The notes: generated by a model not told the origin, from the letters alone. A stretch of DNA of 64,000 bases from Zeugodacus cucurbitae (GCF_028554725.1 NC_071671.1:51916001-51980000); one strand, 5' to 3'. Positions 10,630 to 22,027 are shown, numbered from the stretch's first letter. Made by a program: numbers and translations.

Positions 10630-11338
10630 CTTTCTAGTAATCGAACACTATCCCCGAACTTTAGAACTTAACTAAATTTGGATTCCATTGACTGGATAGT
10701 TGAATCAATATAATAATATTTTCAAACCACAAATTATTTATGATAAAAAAAATTTACTACCACATTTTTACGCACAATAACTTAAAATTCTTACCTGCAA
10801 AAATACCTATGTCAGTACCAAAAAATAACTTTTTCACACTTTGGTATAGGTACACCTACTGAAATTTCTTTAATAAAGTCTGCGGTAAATCGGATCGAAA
10901 TCCCTTTAAGTCTAGAATTTAATGATAAGAAGGCCATAAACAAAAAAGGATTATAATCGTTACTACTACCTTGGGATAATTCCAAAACTCTTAAGTCATA
11001 AGTTCGCATACAAAATATTATTCGTGGATATTTCCATCAAATATTTTTTTAGAAGTTATTTACAACACATTAGACGAATAATACCAGACAACCTGACCGA
11101 TAATGCCAGATAATAGGCGTCGGTTGTGTCGTCCACCATCTTAACTTTCTATATATTTACCATACAAGCTTTATGCTGCAAAATGGATAACGGAATCTAT
11201 AAATAAGCGTTGAATGCCTTTCTAGTCTGATAAACACATGGTAACTTTAAGTTTACCGTTGGTAAGGCCGCTAAAGGCGAAGGTTGACTTTTAACAATCA
11301 AACAAACTACCTTTTCAAGCAAATTCAAACTGTTAACT
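10630..11338. other. 5' flank block, third copy
   Basis: Non-coding. It shares the first block's variants (TTTGGTATAGGTAC, TAATAAAGTC, GCCGCTAAAG), which supports a two-unit periodicity. No gene is seen. Confidence 0.5.
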
Positions 11339-11503
11339 CAGGTACATAGACCCTTTGAGTATTAAAAAACAATACGCTCTTGGGACGATTGGTTTACCGT
11401 TACCTGTCGGTAAATTCTACCTGTTCGACTTACAAGCACGACCTAACCCAGATTGGTATAAATACGGCAAACTTTTACTCTCAGCATCATAACAATTTCA
11501 GTT
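11339..11503 (+). promoter_or_regulatory. Promoter of BEN copy 4
   Basis: CAGGTAC is at 11339-11345, TTACCTG at 11400-11406, CTACCTG at 11417-11423, TATAAATA at 11457-11464 and TCAGTT at 11498-11503. It has the CTGTCGG form, like copy 2. Confidence 0.7.
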
Positions 11504-11543
11504 ACTGACTTTGAAACAACAACGCTTTGAATACCTAACAAAT

Positions 11544-12656
11544 ATGGATTTCTCCAGGGCAAACAAAATAAACATCAAAGAAGAAAATATCGAATCGACA
11601 GAAGAAGAACTTGACTTGCGAACATATGAGGCTTTCTCAAGAGAAAGTGAGGAGCGGAGTAAACTATCAGAGAAAGAAAATCCAAAAATTCGGCAAGTAA
11701 AACGCCGTCGAGATTGTGAAAACTACTACAATAGTGCAGTGAAAAAATTAAAACGAGACAACATAATAATTGTGAAACAAGAGATGCCAGGAAATGAAGT
11801 AAAGCAACCAAACGTACAGTACCTGCATCATTCACTACGAGGACTAGGAGTAAACATTCCAATGGTACAGATACCATATGATCCGCAAAGAAACCTTGTA
11901 TCAGGGATTGTTGACATCCCTAAGGAAATGATAATACCGGTTCCATCCATAAAGAAGGAATCCCCTCAACATTCACTACAAGGATTTGGAGTAAACATAC
12001 CAATGGTACTGATACCATATGATCCGCAAAGAAACCTTGTATCTGACAATATGATAACACCGGTTCCTTCCATAAAAAAGGAACCGAAATTCAAAGATTT
12101 TTCAACAGTGATGAGTACCAGTGCTAACAGAAACCTATCTATTAAACAGGAACCAGTCGACGAATTGGACACAACCTCTTCGTTACAACCAACGTTTGTT
12201 CCAGCTCACGTCCATCCTTTAAGTGAAGACGTCATCATTAAGCAGGAGCCTACAGATCAGGAAAACATATCTCCTAATTTCTCAAATGGCGATGACGATT
12301 TTGTAAGTTCAGCAATGGAGACAGCTTATTTAGAAATTGGTCCACATGGCACTTGTATTTCTAGAAGGAATTTAGAGTCGATAAATTGGATGGAACCGTC
12401 AATTGCCACGCGGAAACTCTTGTCTTTGGTATTTGATAACCAAACTCTAGCGACGCACTCGCTTAGTGGCAAACCCTCGCCGGCTTTTCGGGATCGTCCA
12501 TTAAAAGCGCAACTAGATCCTCTGAAAGTGGCAGATGTGATATATTTTGTGCAGCAGAGGGTACATTGTTCGGAAAAAGTAATTCGACGGGCAATCACGT
12601 CGAAATGCGCGGATACCGCAAAAATCGTTCGAAGAAATTTATCCAAAGCTAAATAA
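11544..12656 (+). CDS. BEN-domain protein, A form, copy 4 (370 aa)
   Basis: Intact. Compared with copy 1, the second ~40-residue repeat reads MVLIPYDPQ instead of MVQIPYHPQ (about 154-162), making it more like the first repeat. It also has PTFVPAHVH near 217. The BEN domain is unchanged. This is the last copy with the 3.79 kb-type upstream flank; its downstream flank switches to the Jockey-bearing type shared with copies 6 and 8, so it forms the hinge between the two array types. Confidence 0.88.
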   Translation: MDFSRANKINIKEENIESTEEELDLRTYEAFSRESEERSKLSEKENPKIRQVKRRRDCENYYNSAVKKLKRDNIIIVKQEMPGNEVKQPNVQYLHHSLRGLGVNIPMVQIPYDPQRNLVSGIVDIPKEMIIPVPSIKKESPQHSLQGFGVNIPMVLIPYDPQRNLVSDNMITPVPSIKKEPKFKDFSTVMSTSANRNLSIKQEPVDELDTTSSLQPTFVPAHVHPLSEDVIIKQEPTDQENISPNFSNGDDDFVSSAMETAYLEIGPHGTCISRRNLESINWMEPSIATRKLLSLVFDNQTLATHSLSGKPSPAFRDRPLKAQLDPLKVADVIYFVQQRVHCSEKVIRRAITSKCADTAKIVRRNLSKAK

Positions 12657-12722
12657 AATAAGCTGTTGTGATTTTATTGTATTTTGTGAAACGTATATTT
12701 AAATTTATAGATAGAATAGATT

Positions 12723-12753
12723 AATAAAACATTTAAAATGTAATGCAAATAAA
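12723..12753 (+). terminator. Poly(A) signals of BEN copy 4
   Basis: AATAAA occurs at 12723-12728 and 12748-12753, followed by TTATGTATGTTTTTATTTT. Confidence 0.65.
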
Positions 12754-12801
12754 ATTATGTATGTTTTTATTTTGCTTCATAGTTGGTACGGTTCAGTAAA
12801 T

Positions 12802-14018
12802 GTTTTTTTTTTTCAATATTTCTTTATTTATTGAATCTGCTTTGTTTAAAGCCTAACAATTAGTATTAAAATCTTAAATCTATTTACAACTGAGTAAGCT
12901 CAAGAATGCGTTTGAGCTTTTTTGGTGAGACGTTGCTCTTTAGTAGGCAGGTAAATCTCTTCTTTTTAAACGTGTTTAATTGAAGGAATGTACCAAGGCA
13001 TTTGCCAATGGGTTTGGATGTACCATACATCCAAATCGGTTTTATGATTGCATTGTATAACAGGACTTTGTTGTCTAGGCTAAGTTTAGAATTTTGTGTA
13101 GAAGCCAATTTAAATTCGCTGCTTTAACTTCATGCAAGTTACTTTACTCGCTATATGTTTCCGCCACGTAAGCCTTCGATCCAGGTGAATCCCAAGATAG
13201 CTTGGCTAGCCATTCTTCGACAAAAGTTAAGTGCTCGTCTAGCAATCTTGATGCTCTAAAGAGGCATTTGTTACGGCTTACTAGGGCTGTGTCATCCGAA
13301 AAAGTGGATGTCAATACGTTTTTAGCTATTGGAATGTCTGCTGTATATATTATGTACCACCAGCCCTTATTGCTCGTTCTTCTGATATGAAATCTGCTAC
13401 TTTAACTGTAAATTTCCTATTTCTTAAATATGACTCCAATGTTTTATGCAATTCGTAAGGTAAAACGTTTTTGATTTTCCATAAAAGGCCTTCATGCCAG
13501 ACCTTATCGAACGCCTGAGCTACATCGGGAAAAATAGGTGAACAGTACTCTCTGTGCTCGAATGCCTTCCTGATTTCGTTTGTAATTCTATTTACTTGCT
13601 CTACCGTGCCATGTTTAGTACGAAACCCGAATTGGTGGGTTGATATTATATTATTTTCGTGGAAGAAAGGAGACATTTTTGATAGTAAAACTTTTTCGAA
13701 TATTTTGAAAAGACATGATAAGAGAGATCAAATCTTGGATCTTGTTTTGCATGGTAAACATGAATTGTGTCATACATTGAGTTAGATTTAGAATCATATT
13801 TTCAATACCTCCATTTGGTGGGTTTTGCGGTTGTTGCATTTACACAGCGTTGCCTTTTACCACATTTGCATAGCTTCCCTGGACAAGGATATTCTTAGAA
13901 TTACCAAGTTTCGAACTCTGGTCTGTAATTTCTATATTTTCATTACGAGGGATATTCATCATTTGGTTACGACGAGCTTGAATTCCCAGTGACAATTTTG
14001 ATTTCAAGTCTTTATATA
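12802..14018 (-). mobile_element. Jockey-like LINE, internally deleted, minus strand
   Basis: The T run at about 12802 is the reversed poly(A) tail. Reading the minus strand, a piece resembling the C-terminal end of ORF1 (around 13839-13651, IENMILNLTQCMTQFM) comes first. It is followed by reverse transcriptase with QFGFRTKHGTVEQVNRIT and AQAFDKVWHEGLLWK (13676-13350), a segment with FSDDTAL-like catalytic remains, and the C-terminal LLYNAIIKPIWMYG piece (13108-12884). Most of the coding length is missing and the frames are broken. TAAATGT next to the T run and TAAAGGT near 14016 may be the target-site duplication; in copy 6 the first reads TAAAGGT, a perfect match. Confidence 0.8.
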
Positions 14019-14704
14019 AAGGTGTTCAAGCGATTTAAAATTTCAGATTTTCATATATATCCCTGAAAAAGGTTTTTCGTCTCTACAGTAATCTATTCTA
14101 ACTTGACCTAAAGCAATCCGCTTCCTAGTAGTCAGACAGAGTAGAACACATCAGTATCTGCAAATTGTTCGTATTTTTAGAGCTGTGACATATGCTAATG
14201 CGGATTTGAGGATAGAACATTTGTTTTATTAACAAAATGTATAATATTTATGAATAACCACAGATACCATTAGTGGTAAAAGGAATTCTTATTATTTTGT
14301 ATATTTGTGTTCCAGAAACTCGAGTTCTCTATTTCATGAGATGAGAAATAAAATATTTTAAGATTTGGAACCACCACCGCAAAATCGTAAACAGTCAAAA
14401 TACGGAAACTCAATACATTTTTATTTCACCAGCATTTAATTTTATGATAAAAAGCTAGCCAAGCAACAAATATGCCAAACAAAACAAAACCTCACTCTCA
14501 CCCCTGATGAGTGCACGTATTGTGGCAATTGATTCACGAACTTTGCTGAATATGTCAATGGGGGATAACTTTAAGCTATATGCTACAGAATGGATAACGG
14601 TACATGGTAACTTTAAGTTTACCGTTGGTAAGGCCGATAAAAGCAAAGTTTAATTTTAAAAAATTTAACAAACTACCTTTTCAAGCAAATTCAAACTGAT
14701 AATT
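14019..14704. other. Flank between copy 4 and copy 5
   Basis: This is a shortened version of the 3' flank block (from about 14036) joined to a short 5' flank. There is no RTE-like fragment between them, unlike the first three spacers. The 8.93 kb unit begins inside it at 14433. No gene is seen. Confidence 0.5.
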
Positions 14705-14885
14705 CAGGTACCACAAAGGCACCTAGACCCTTTGAGTATTAAAAAACAATACGCTCTTGGAACGATTGGTTTACCGTTACCTGTCAGTACTATAAATTCT
14801 ACCTGCTCGACTTACAAGCGTGACCTAACCCAGATTGGTATAAATACGGCAAACTTTTACTCTCAACATCATAACAATTTCAGTT
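14705..14885 (+). promoter_or_regulatory. Promoter of BEN copy 5 (B form)
   Basis: CAGGTAC is at 14705-14711, TTACCTG at 14777-14783, CTACCTG at 14799-14805, TATAAATA at 14839-14846 and TCAGTT at 14880-14885. Spacing between the two inner heptamers is 5 bases longer than in the A form (CTGTCAGTACTATAAATTCTA). The three heptamers are kept although surrounding bases differ, which argues for function. Confidence 0.7.
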
Positions 14886-14925
14886 ACTGACTTTGAAACA
14901 ACCACGCTTTGAATACCTAATAAAT

Positions 14926-15918
14926 ATGGATTTCTCCAGGGAAAACAAAATAAACATTAAAGAAGAAAATATCGAATCGACAGAAGAAGCACTTGACTTG
15001 CGATCATATGAGGCTTTCTCAAGAGAATGTGAGGACCGGAGTAAACTATCAGAGAAAGAGAATCCAAAAGTTCGGCAAGTAAAACGCCGTCGAGAGTATG
15101 ATCACTACTACAATAGGGAAGTGAAAAAATTAAAACGAGACAACATAATAATTGTGAAGCAAGAGATGATAGAAAATGAAGTAAATCAACCAAACGTACA
15201 GTATCATTCACTACGAGGACTAGGAGTAAACATACCAATGGTACAGATACCATATGATCCGCAAAGAAACCTTGTATCAGGGATTGTTGACATCCCTAAG
15301 GAAATGATAATACCGGTTCCTTCCATAAAAAAGGAACCGGAATTCAAAGATTTTTCGACAATGATGAGTAGCAGTCTTAACAGAAACCTATCTATTAAAC
15401 AGGAACCAGTCCACGAATTGGACACAATCTCTTCATTAAAACCAAGGCTTGTTCCAGCTCATGTCCATCCTTTTAGTGAAAACGTCATCATTAAGCAGGA
15501 GCCTACAGATCAGGAAAATCAGAAAAACTTATCTCCTAATTTCTCAAATGTCGATGACGATAATGTAAATTCAGCAATGGAGACAGCTAATTTAGAAATT
15601 GGTCCACATGGCACTTGCATTCCTAAAAGGAATTTAGAGTCGATAAATTGGATGGAACCGTCAATTGCCACGCGGAAACTCTTGTCTTTGGTATTTGATA
15701 ACCAAACTCTTGCGACGCACACGCTTAGTGGCAAACCCTCGCCGGCTTTTCGGGATCGTCCATTAAAAGCGAAACTTGATCCTCAGAAAGTGGCAGATGT
15801 AATATATTTTGTACAGCAGAGAGTACATTGTTCAGAAAAAGTAATTCGACTAGCAATCACGTCGAAATGCGCTGATACCGCAAAATTCGTTCGACGAAAT
15901 TTATCCAAAACTAAATAA
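14926..15918 (+). CDS. BEN-domain protein, B form, copy 5 (330 aa)
   Basis: A diverged member. The N-terminus reads MDFSRENKINIKEEN. The protein has only one ~40-residue HSLRGLGVNIPMVQIPYDPQ unit, running straight into SIKKEPEFKDFS, so it has five psi-K-x-E sites instead of six. It also has QENQKNLSPNF, three residues more than the A form, and VDDDNVNSAMETAN. The BEN domain (about 223-330) differs at a few positions (CIPKRNLES, KLDPQKVADVIYFV, VIRLAITSK) but keeps the TLATHTLSGKPSPAF core. Because it has the single unit, it may show the ancestral layout, with the A form derived by internal duplication. The protein is identical to copy 7. Confidence 0.88.
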   Translation: MDFSRENKINIKEENIESTEEALDLRSYEAFSRECEDRSKLSEKENPKVRQVKRRREYDHYYNREVKKLKRDNIIIVKQEMIENEVNQPNVQYHSLRGLGVNIPMVQIPYDPQRNLVSGIVDIPKEMIIPVPSIKKEPEFKDFSTMMSSSLNRNLSIKQEPVHELDTISSLKPRLVPAHVHPFSENVIIKQEPTDQENQKNLSPNFSNVDDDNVNSAMETANLEIGPHGTCIPKRNLESINWMEPSIATRKLLSLVFDNQTLATHTLSGKPSPAFRDRPLKAKLDPQKVADVIYFVQQRVHCSEKVIRLAITSKCADTAKFVRRNLSKTK

Positions 15919-15981
15919 AATAAATTGTTGTTATTGTATTGTATTTTGTGAAACGTATATCTAAATTAATTTGTATAGACT

Positions 15982-16007
15982 AATAAAAGTTTTAAAATGT
16001 AAATAAA
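15982..16007 (+). terminator. Poly(A) signals of BEN copy 5
   Basis: AATAAA occurs at 15982-15987 and 16002-16007, 64 and 84 bases after the stop, followed by TTATGTATGTTTTTATTTT. Confidence 0.65.
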
Positions 16008-17129
16008 ATTATGTATGTTTTTATTTTGCTTCAAGAGTTGGTAGGGTTTAATATAGGTGTTCAAGCGATTTAAAAATTAAAAAAATCAAATGAAAACCAG
16101 GTTTTCAGTATATCTCTGAAAAAGGTTTTTCTTTTTTGCAGTAATCTATTCTAACTTGATCTATACCAATCCGCTTCCTAGTAGTCAGACAGAGTAGAAC
16201 GCATCAGTATATGCAAATTGTTCGTATTTTTAGAGCTGTGACATATGCTATCGCGGATTTGAGGGAAGAACATTTGTTTTATTAAATATTTTACAATCAT
16301 AACAATTATGGATATTCACAGAAATAATTTGAGGTAAAAGGAATTCTTATTATTTTATATACTTGTGTTCCAGAAACTCGAGTTCTCTTTCATGAGATGT
16401 GAAATAAAATTGGCCGATGACAAAAAAATTTATACTTATTTCATAGTCACAAGCACTGTTAAAGCTTACATTTCATTAAACGCTACTATTTTAAGATTTT
16501 GAACCACCACCGCAAAATCGTAAACAGTCATAATGCGGAAACTCAATACATTTTTATTTCACCAGCATTTAATTTTATGAGAAAAAGCTAGCCAAGCAAA
16601 AGGTTAAGTATATATGTATGTGGCTTTGCATTCTTAAACATTACAAAAATGCAAAGCCAGGTTTTAAGTATATCTCTGAAAAAGGTTTTTGGTTTCTGCA
16701 GGAATCTATTGAATACATTCGAACTTGACCTATAGCAATCCGCTTCGTTGAGTATCCCCAAGGACTTATTCATTTATCATTTATGGAGTTCTTGCTACAC
16801 AATAGAGAACTAGCCAGTAAAAACTGATCTCTTAAGTTACAGGATTAACAATCAGCTGCTTTTAAAACCTCTTACGATTAGCTTTTAACATCTATTCAAA
16901 AATTTGACTGTCAATCTATAAAAATGGTGACGAAAGGACGTATCCATTAATCCACCAAAGCCCTGGTATCATGAACGCTCCGACGACATTTCAAGCTGTT
17001 TTCGCAATTTAATCGAATAATTATGGACTGACATTCAATTCAATTCAATTTTGAGATTATTATTGGGCTATGTCTTATATTTCGCAAGTATTTACTGAAT
17101 GGTAAATATGGGTGAAAGAGTAAATAGTA
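16008..17129. other. 3' flank of copy 5
   Basis: The first ~590 bases are the common 3' flank block (16078-16600). A short repeat of its start (CAGGTTTTAAGTATATCTC, near 16657) follows, then AT-rich sequence with no gene. Confidence 0.5.
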
Positions 17130-17580
17130 GAGGGCATTGCGCACGACGGCGGCAGTTGGGGATTTCAAGCATCTACATCCACTTGATCCTTCCGCTGGAG
17201 TGCTTACTTCTATTCGGATGATATGTCCAAGGCGCTGTATTTATGCGCCGCACTATGTCCATATCTCCGAAGAGCTCACTTCATTCCAACGAATCCGGTA
17301 CTCACCTACGTCCATGCTTCCGAACCATACATCAAACTTTTCAATTGCCTACTGAGCCCGTGACAGCACCTGTTGGCAATAGAGATCCTCCGATTGATTT
17401 CTTGGCTTTCCTCGTTGTTAGTGTAAATGCTGGGACCTAGGTAGACGAAATCTTTTGCTACCTCGAAGTTATAACAGCCAACAGTGTCATGGTCTCCTAA
17501 ACGCTGAGATCCTTTGCATGAGGACAGGAGGTAAATTTGGCATGCCGAAGAGGCGCCAATTATCCTATACACATTATCTA
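17130..17580 (-). mobile_element. Old reverse transcriptase fragment, minus strand
   Basis: The minus-strand frame at 17572-17306 reads FEVAKDFVYLGPSIYTNN, then ISIANRCCHGLSRQLKS and MYGSEAWT. These align with the thumb region of the RTE-like element at 49799-51198 (FEVVDNFVYLGTSINNTNN, YGAEAWT). Further remains continue to about 17130 with stops. It is more diverged than the fragments at 2050, 5844 and 9628, so it is an older insertion. Confidence 0.7.
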
Positions 17581-18756
17581 TAGGGAAGGGATAATTTGTC
17601 TCACTACCCTTTCCTACAGGGTAGCCCTACCTACATTATTGTTTTGATTGTATGTGGAGACTTTTGGTTGTCGCCCTAGTTTTATTGGCTCAAAGTAATA
17701 TTGAGCTCATGCATTTAAATTGGATATAACTGAGATTGATATTCTTTTGTGGCAATATCAATTCTCCATTCAAATTTTTGTACCAAAAGCTAGCGCACAA
17801 AGAATTCTAAAATAATTCTTATTATAAATACTACTTACGGAACCAAGCTATTAACCTTCCATGAAATTTCGCTATTTTATCCATACTCTATTAGTTCTCT
17901 ATTCTAGGTTTGGTAGTCTTCAATAATTGTTACTGTTCCCAATTCATATAAGTTATATTGCATATGGCTGGATAAGTTTTCCATTGTTTCTACTTGGCGG
18001 TAGATAGAAGGGATGCTTAACCTTAACGAATAGGACAAAGCCTTTCGGAGGGTTATTTTATTCCCAGTAAATTCCCACTGAATTATAAACAACCGAACTA
18101 TGGTCATCTAGCATACTCTAAACTATCTTTAATGTGTTTTTACCAAATATATTTTGGGGGCTATTAATTAGCTGAAAAGATTTTTTAATTAAAATTTATC
18201 ACATTATGCAAATAAAAATAAATTCTACTATTTTTACTTGAAAATACGAATAAAACTTAAAAAACAGTTATTAAAAATCCATGCAGACTGGATAATTGAA
18301 ACTAATTTAAACTGCTTATGTAAAGCTTAGTAATGTATAGCCTCTATTGGTTTCAGACAAATTCGTAAACAAGAGATAAAGGCGGTAATCATACTTGAAA
18401 GAAGAATCAAAGTTTTCAATTGAAAATAACGTTTTAAACGAAGGTCTGTCAAGTCACAAAAAACAGTGAATATAACGCGAAAATTAGAAACAATAAAGAG
18501 TACAATTTTTGATCCCCAACCAAATGAAAAAATGACATGCCGTAATTAAAGACAGTTAAAGCGCGTGAATGCCGAGCCAAATAATGAATGAGTGCAATTT
18601 GGCAAAATGAATTTGCCTTTTCGCTTAATAAAGTAACGAATTAGTGAATTTGGCAGCGAAATCACGAGAGCGAAAAGCAAGCAAATAATTGAACCGATTA
18701 ACAATGAAAGAACAAATGAAAGAACGAATTGATTCTGCAGCATTTTTAAGTTGGAA
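17581..18756. other. AT-rich flank, nothing recognised
   Basis: No gene, RNA or clear transposon is seen. The short minus-strand frames at 17904-18107 and 18546-18809 have no family features. The whole stretch recurs at 26508-27683. Confidence 0.4.
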
Positions 18757-19870
18757 TATTTATTTGCTCGTGTAAACACTTTTAAAATAAACCCGAGTGA
18801 TAGCCACAACTCACGTTCGTCAATACATGTACATATATTACGTACGGCAATATGTGATGTGTTATTATTTGTATTCGTACCTCAACACTCACTCTTAAAT
18901 TTGTTTATTGAAGTAAGAGATATGGAACACATTTTTATTAAAGTTGGGATGTCATTCTGGTATCTAAATATCGGCCAGAAAGTTTAATATTATTTAAAAA
19001 ATATTAATTGACAACCCCTTCTGATCCGCCTCTTTCTAATGTGTCAAATTCTTAGCGGTTCTCAACATTCCCGCATGCATATTATTGAGGTGAGCGAAAT
19101 GTTATTTTTAATAAAACTGTAATAAAGTACTAAACACAATAACATGCTTTGGTTGCCATAAAAGCTGTTGATAATTTACTGCGGCACATACATTTTTTAT
19201 TGGACCCACAATTATTTTGCCACAAGCACTTTCGTGTTCTACATACATACATACATTATTATTTATAATTTCATTGTATGTTATGCTTGGAATGGTAGTT
19301 CTGTCTCATTAATTTTATTTCCTTTCTGTACACCACTTATGCATAAGCACTTTATATGTATGAAAATATAATGATTTTTTTAAATGTTTGCGGTTTTGCA
19401 AATTATTTGCTTCGATGAATCCACTGGTAGGCTCATACTCTATGTCATGTACATACGTGATTTTTTTCTGTGGCGGTGGCCAACTGATAAATGGAGGACA
19501 TTTGCAGCTATCATTTAAAATACGCATACCAGCATGTACTCAATAGTGAAATGAAGTAGTTGAAAACTTGTATTAATCCAAAGACGACCAGTCAACTGAT
19601 TGAGATTGCATTGAGATGTTAAGCATCAGAGCTCACTTTGAGCTCTTGGGTAGATTATTTTCAACTCAAAATTTTACGATATAAACTAGTATCATTCGGC
19701 TCCGTTTAATTTCTGTAGATATATATGTACGTCTATTACTAGCTATCAATGCCTAAAGTGTGGATGTTGATTGCTAAGATTGGCCAAATACGTCCGCTGT
19801 AGCCACTAGGAGATTCCAGGCGGCTTCAATGGCATCCGTTGTGTGTTTGAATAAAGTGCTTTCAACCCCA
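18757..19870 (+). repeat. Diverged paralogue of the 45846-48005 flank
   Basis: Anchors include TTTTAAAATAAACCCGA with CACAACTCACGTTCG (18779-18816 and 45867-45905), ACATTTTTTATTGGA (about 19190 and 47219), GTTTGCGGTTTTG with a CTTCGATRAATCCACTG string (about 19386 and 47487), and TTTGAATAAAGT (about 19847 and 47971). Non-coding. It is shorter than its partner because the partner holds a piggyBac remnant and other extra DNA. Confidence 0.75.
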
Positions 19871-19882
19871 TAAAAGTGTGTC

Positions 19883-20000
19883 AGAGAAGCGCCGATTGGA
19901 AAACTGGAGAGAGAGGCCGCAAAAGGCAGAAAGCTTGGAGACGTTTCGTTCACCAGGCCAAAGCTCACAGAGGGCTATAGAGCCAAATGATGACGATGAC
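19883..20000 (+). mobile_element. Tail of RTE-like fragment before copy 6
   Basis: From GAGAAGCGCCGATTGG to GATGACGATGAC this equals the last ~120 bases of the fragment at 5844-6846. It is joined abruptly to the paralogous flank on its left. Confidence 0.75.
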
Positions 20001-20709
20001 CTTTCTAGTAACCGAACACTATCCCCGAACATTAGAACTTAACTAAATTTGGATTCCATTGACTGGACAGTTGAATCAATACAATAATATTTTCAAACCA
20101 CAAATTATTTATGATAAAAAAAATTTACTACCACATTTTTACGCACAATAACTTAAAATTTTTACCTGCAAAAATACCTATGTCAGTACCAAAAAATAAC
20201 TTTTTCACACTTTGGTATGGGTACACCTACTGAAATTTCTTTAATAAAGTCTGCGGTAAATCGGATCGAAATCCCTTTAAGTCGAGAATTTAATGATAAG
20301 AAGGCCATAAACAAAAAAGGATTATAATTGTTACTACTACCTTGGGATAATTCCAAAACTCTTATGTCATAAGTTCGCATACAAAATATTATTCGTGGAT
20401 ATTTCCATCAAATATTTTTTTAGAAGTTATTTACAACACATTAGACGAATAATACCAGACAACCTGACCGATAATGCCAGATAATAGGCGTCGGTTCTGT
20501 CGTCCACCATCTTAACTTTCTATATATTTACCATACAAGCTTTATGCTGCAAAATGGATAACGGAATCTATAAATAAGCGTTGAATGCCTTTCTAGTCTG
20601 ATAAACACATGGTAACTTTAAGTTTACCGTTGGTAAGGCCGATAAAGGCGAAGGTTAACTTTTAACAATCAAACAAACTACCTTTTCAAGCAAATTCAAA
20701 CTGTTAACT
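20001..20709. other. 5' flank block before copy 6
   Basis: Non-coding; equivalent to 3053-3761, with the GCCGATAAAG variant. No gene is seen. Confidence 0.5.
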
Positions 20710-20874
20710 CAGGTACATAGACCCTTTGAGTATTAAAAAACAATACGCTCTTGGGACGATTGGTTTACCGTTACCTGTCGGTAAATTCTACCTGTTCGAC
20801 TTACAAGCACGACCTAACCCAGATTGGTATAAATACGGCAAACTTTTACTCTCAGCATCATAACAATTTCAGTT
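20710..20874 (+). promoter_or_regulatory. Promoter of BEN copy 6
   Basis: CAGGTAC is at 20710-20716, TTACCTG at 20771-20777, CTACCTG at 20788-20794, TATAAATA at 20828-20835 and TCAGTT at 20869-20874. Confidence 0.7.
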
Positions 20875-20914
20875 ACTGACTTTGAAACAACAACGCTTTG
20901 AATACCTAACAAAT

Positions 20915-22027
20915 ATGGATTTCTCCAGGGCAAACAAAATAAACATCAAAGAAGAAAATATCAAATCGACAGAAGAAGAACTTGACTTGCGAACATATGA
21001 GGCTTTCTCAAGAGAAAGTGAGGAGCGGAGTAAACTATCAGAGAAAGAAAATCCAAAAATTCGGCAAGTAAAACGCCGTCGAGATTGTGAAAACTACTAC
21101 AATAGTGCAGTGAAAAAATTAAAACGAGACAACATAATAATTGTGAAACAAGAGATGCCAGGAAATGAAGTAAAGCAACCAAACGTACAGTACCTGCATC
21201 ATTCACTACGAGGACTAGGAGTAAACATTCCAATGGTACAGATACCATATGATACGCAAAGAAACCTTGTATCAGGGATTGTTGACATCCCTAAGGAAAT
21301 GATAATACCGGTTCCTTCCATAAAGAAGGAATCCCCTCAACATTCACTACAAGGACTTAGAGTAAACATACCAATGGTGCAGATACCATATGATCCGCAA
21401 AGAAACCTTGTATCTGACAAAATGATAACACCGGTTCCTTCCATAAAAAAGGAACCGAAATTCAAAGATTTTTCAACAGTGATGAGTACCAGTGCTAGCA
21501 GAAACCTATCTATTAAACAGGAACCAGTCGACGAATTGGACACAACCTCTTCGTTACAACCAACGCTTGTTCCAGCTCACGTCCATCCTTTAAGTGAAGA
21601 CGTCATCATTAAGCAGGAGCCTACAGATCAGGAAAACATATCTCCTAATTTCTCAAATGGCGATGACGATTTTTTAAGTTCAGCAATGGAGACAGCTTAT
21701 TTAGAAATTGGTCCACATGGCACTTGTATTTCTAGAAGGAATTTAGAGTCGATAAATTGGATGGAACCGTCAATTGCCACGCGGAAACTCTTGTCTTTGG
21801 TATTTGATAACCAAACTCTAGCGACGCACACGCTTAGTGGCAAACCCTCGCCCGCTTTTCGGGATCGTCCATTAAAAGCGCAACTAGATCCTCTGAAAGT
21901 GGCAGATGTGATATATTTTGTGCAGCAGAGGGTACATTGTTCGGAAAAAGTAATTCGACGGGCAATCACGTCGAAATGCGCGGATACCGCAAAAATCGTT
22001 CGAAGAAATTTATCCAAAGCTAAATAA
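20915..22027 (+). CDS. BEN-domain protein, A form, copy 6 (370 aa)
   Basis: Intact, with private changes: lysine in EENIKSTEE (residue 17) and threonine in PYDTQRN (residue 114). Together with copy 8 it has GLRVNIPMVQIPYDPQ in the second repeat, SDKMITPVP, TSASRN and DDDFLSSAM. It shares the BEN variant TLATHTLSG with the B form, hinting at gene conversion or shared ancestry with its neighbour. The six sumoylation consensus sites are kept. Confidence 0.88.
   Translation: MDFSRANKINIKEENIKSTEEELDLRTYEAFSRESEERSKLSEKENPKIRQVKRRRDCENYYNSAVKKLKRDNIIIVKQEMPGNEVKQPNVQYLHHSLRGLGVNIPMVQIPYDTQRNLVSGIVDIPKEMIIPVPSIKKESPQHSLQGLRVNIPMVQIPYDPQRNLVSDKMITPVPSIKKEPKFKDFSTVMSTSASRNLSIKQEPVDELDTTSSLQPTLVPAHVHPLSEDVIIKQEPTDQENISPNFSNGDDDFLSSAMETAYLEIGPHGTCISRRNLESINWMEPSIATRKLLSLVFDNQTLATHTLSGKPSPAFRDRPLKAQLDPLKVADVIYFVQQRVHCSEKVIRRAITSKCADTAKIVRRNLSKAK

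Larger units (their letters stand above)
1..11372 (+). repeat. Tandem array of three ~3.79 kb BEN-gene units
   Basis: The sequence TACGCTCTTGGGACG recurs at 1, 3796, 7591 and 11373, giving unit lengths of 3795, 3795 and 3782 bases. Each unit holds promoter, BEN gene, 3' flank, a broken LINE fragment and 5' flank in the same order. The third unit is shorter mainly because of a 10-base deletion inside its gene. The fourth unit follows the same plan up to about 12780 and then changes to a Jockey-containing flank. The window opens inside a promoter, so the array may continue to the left. Confidence 0.95.
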
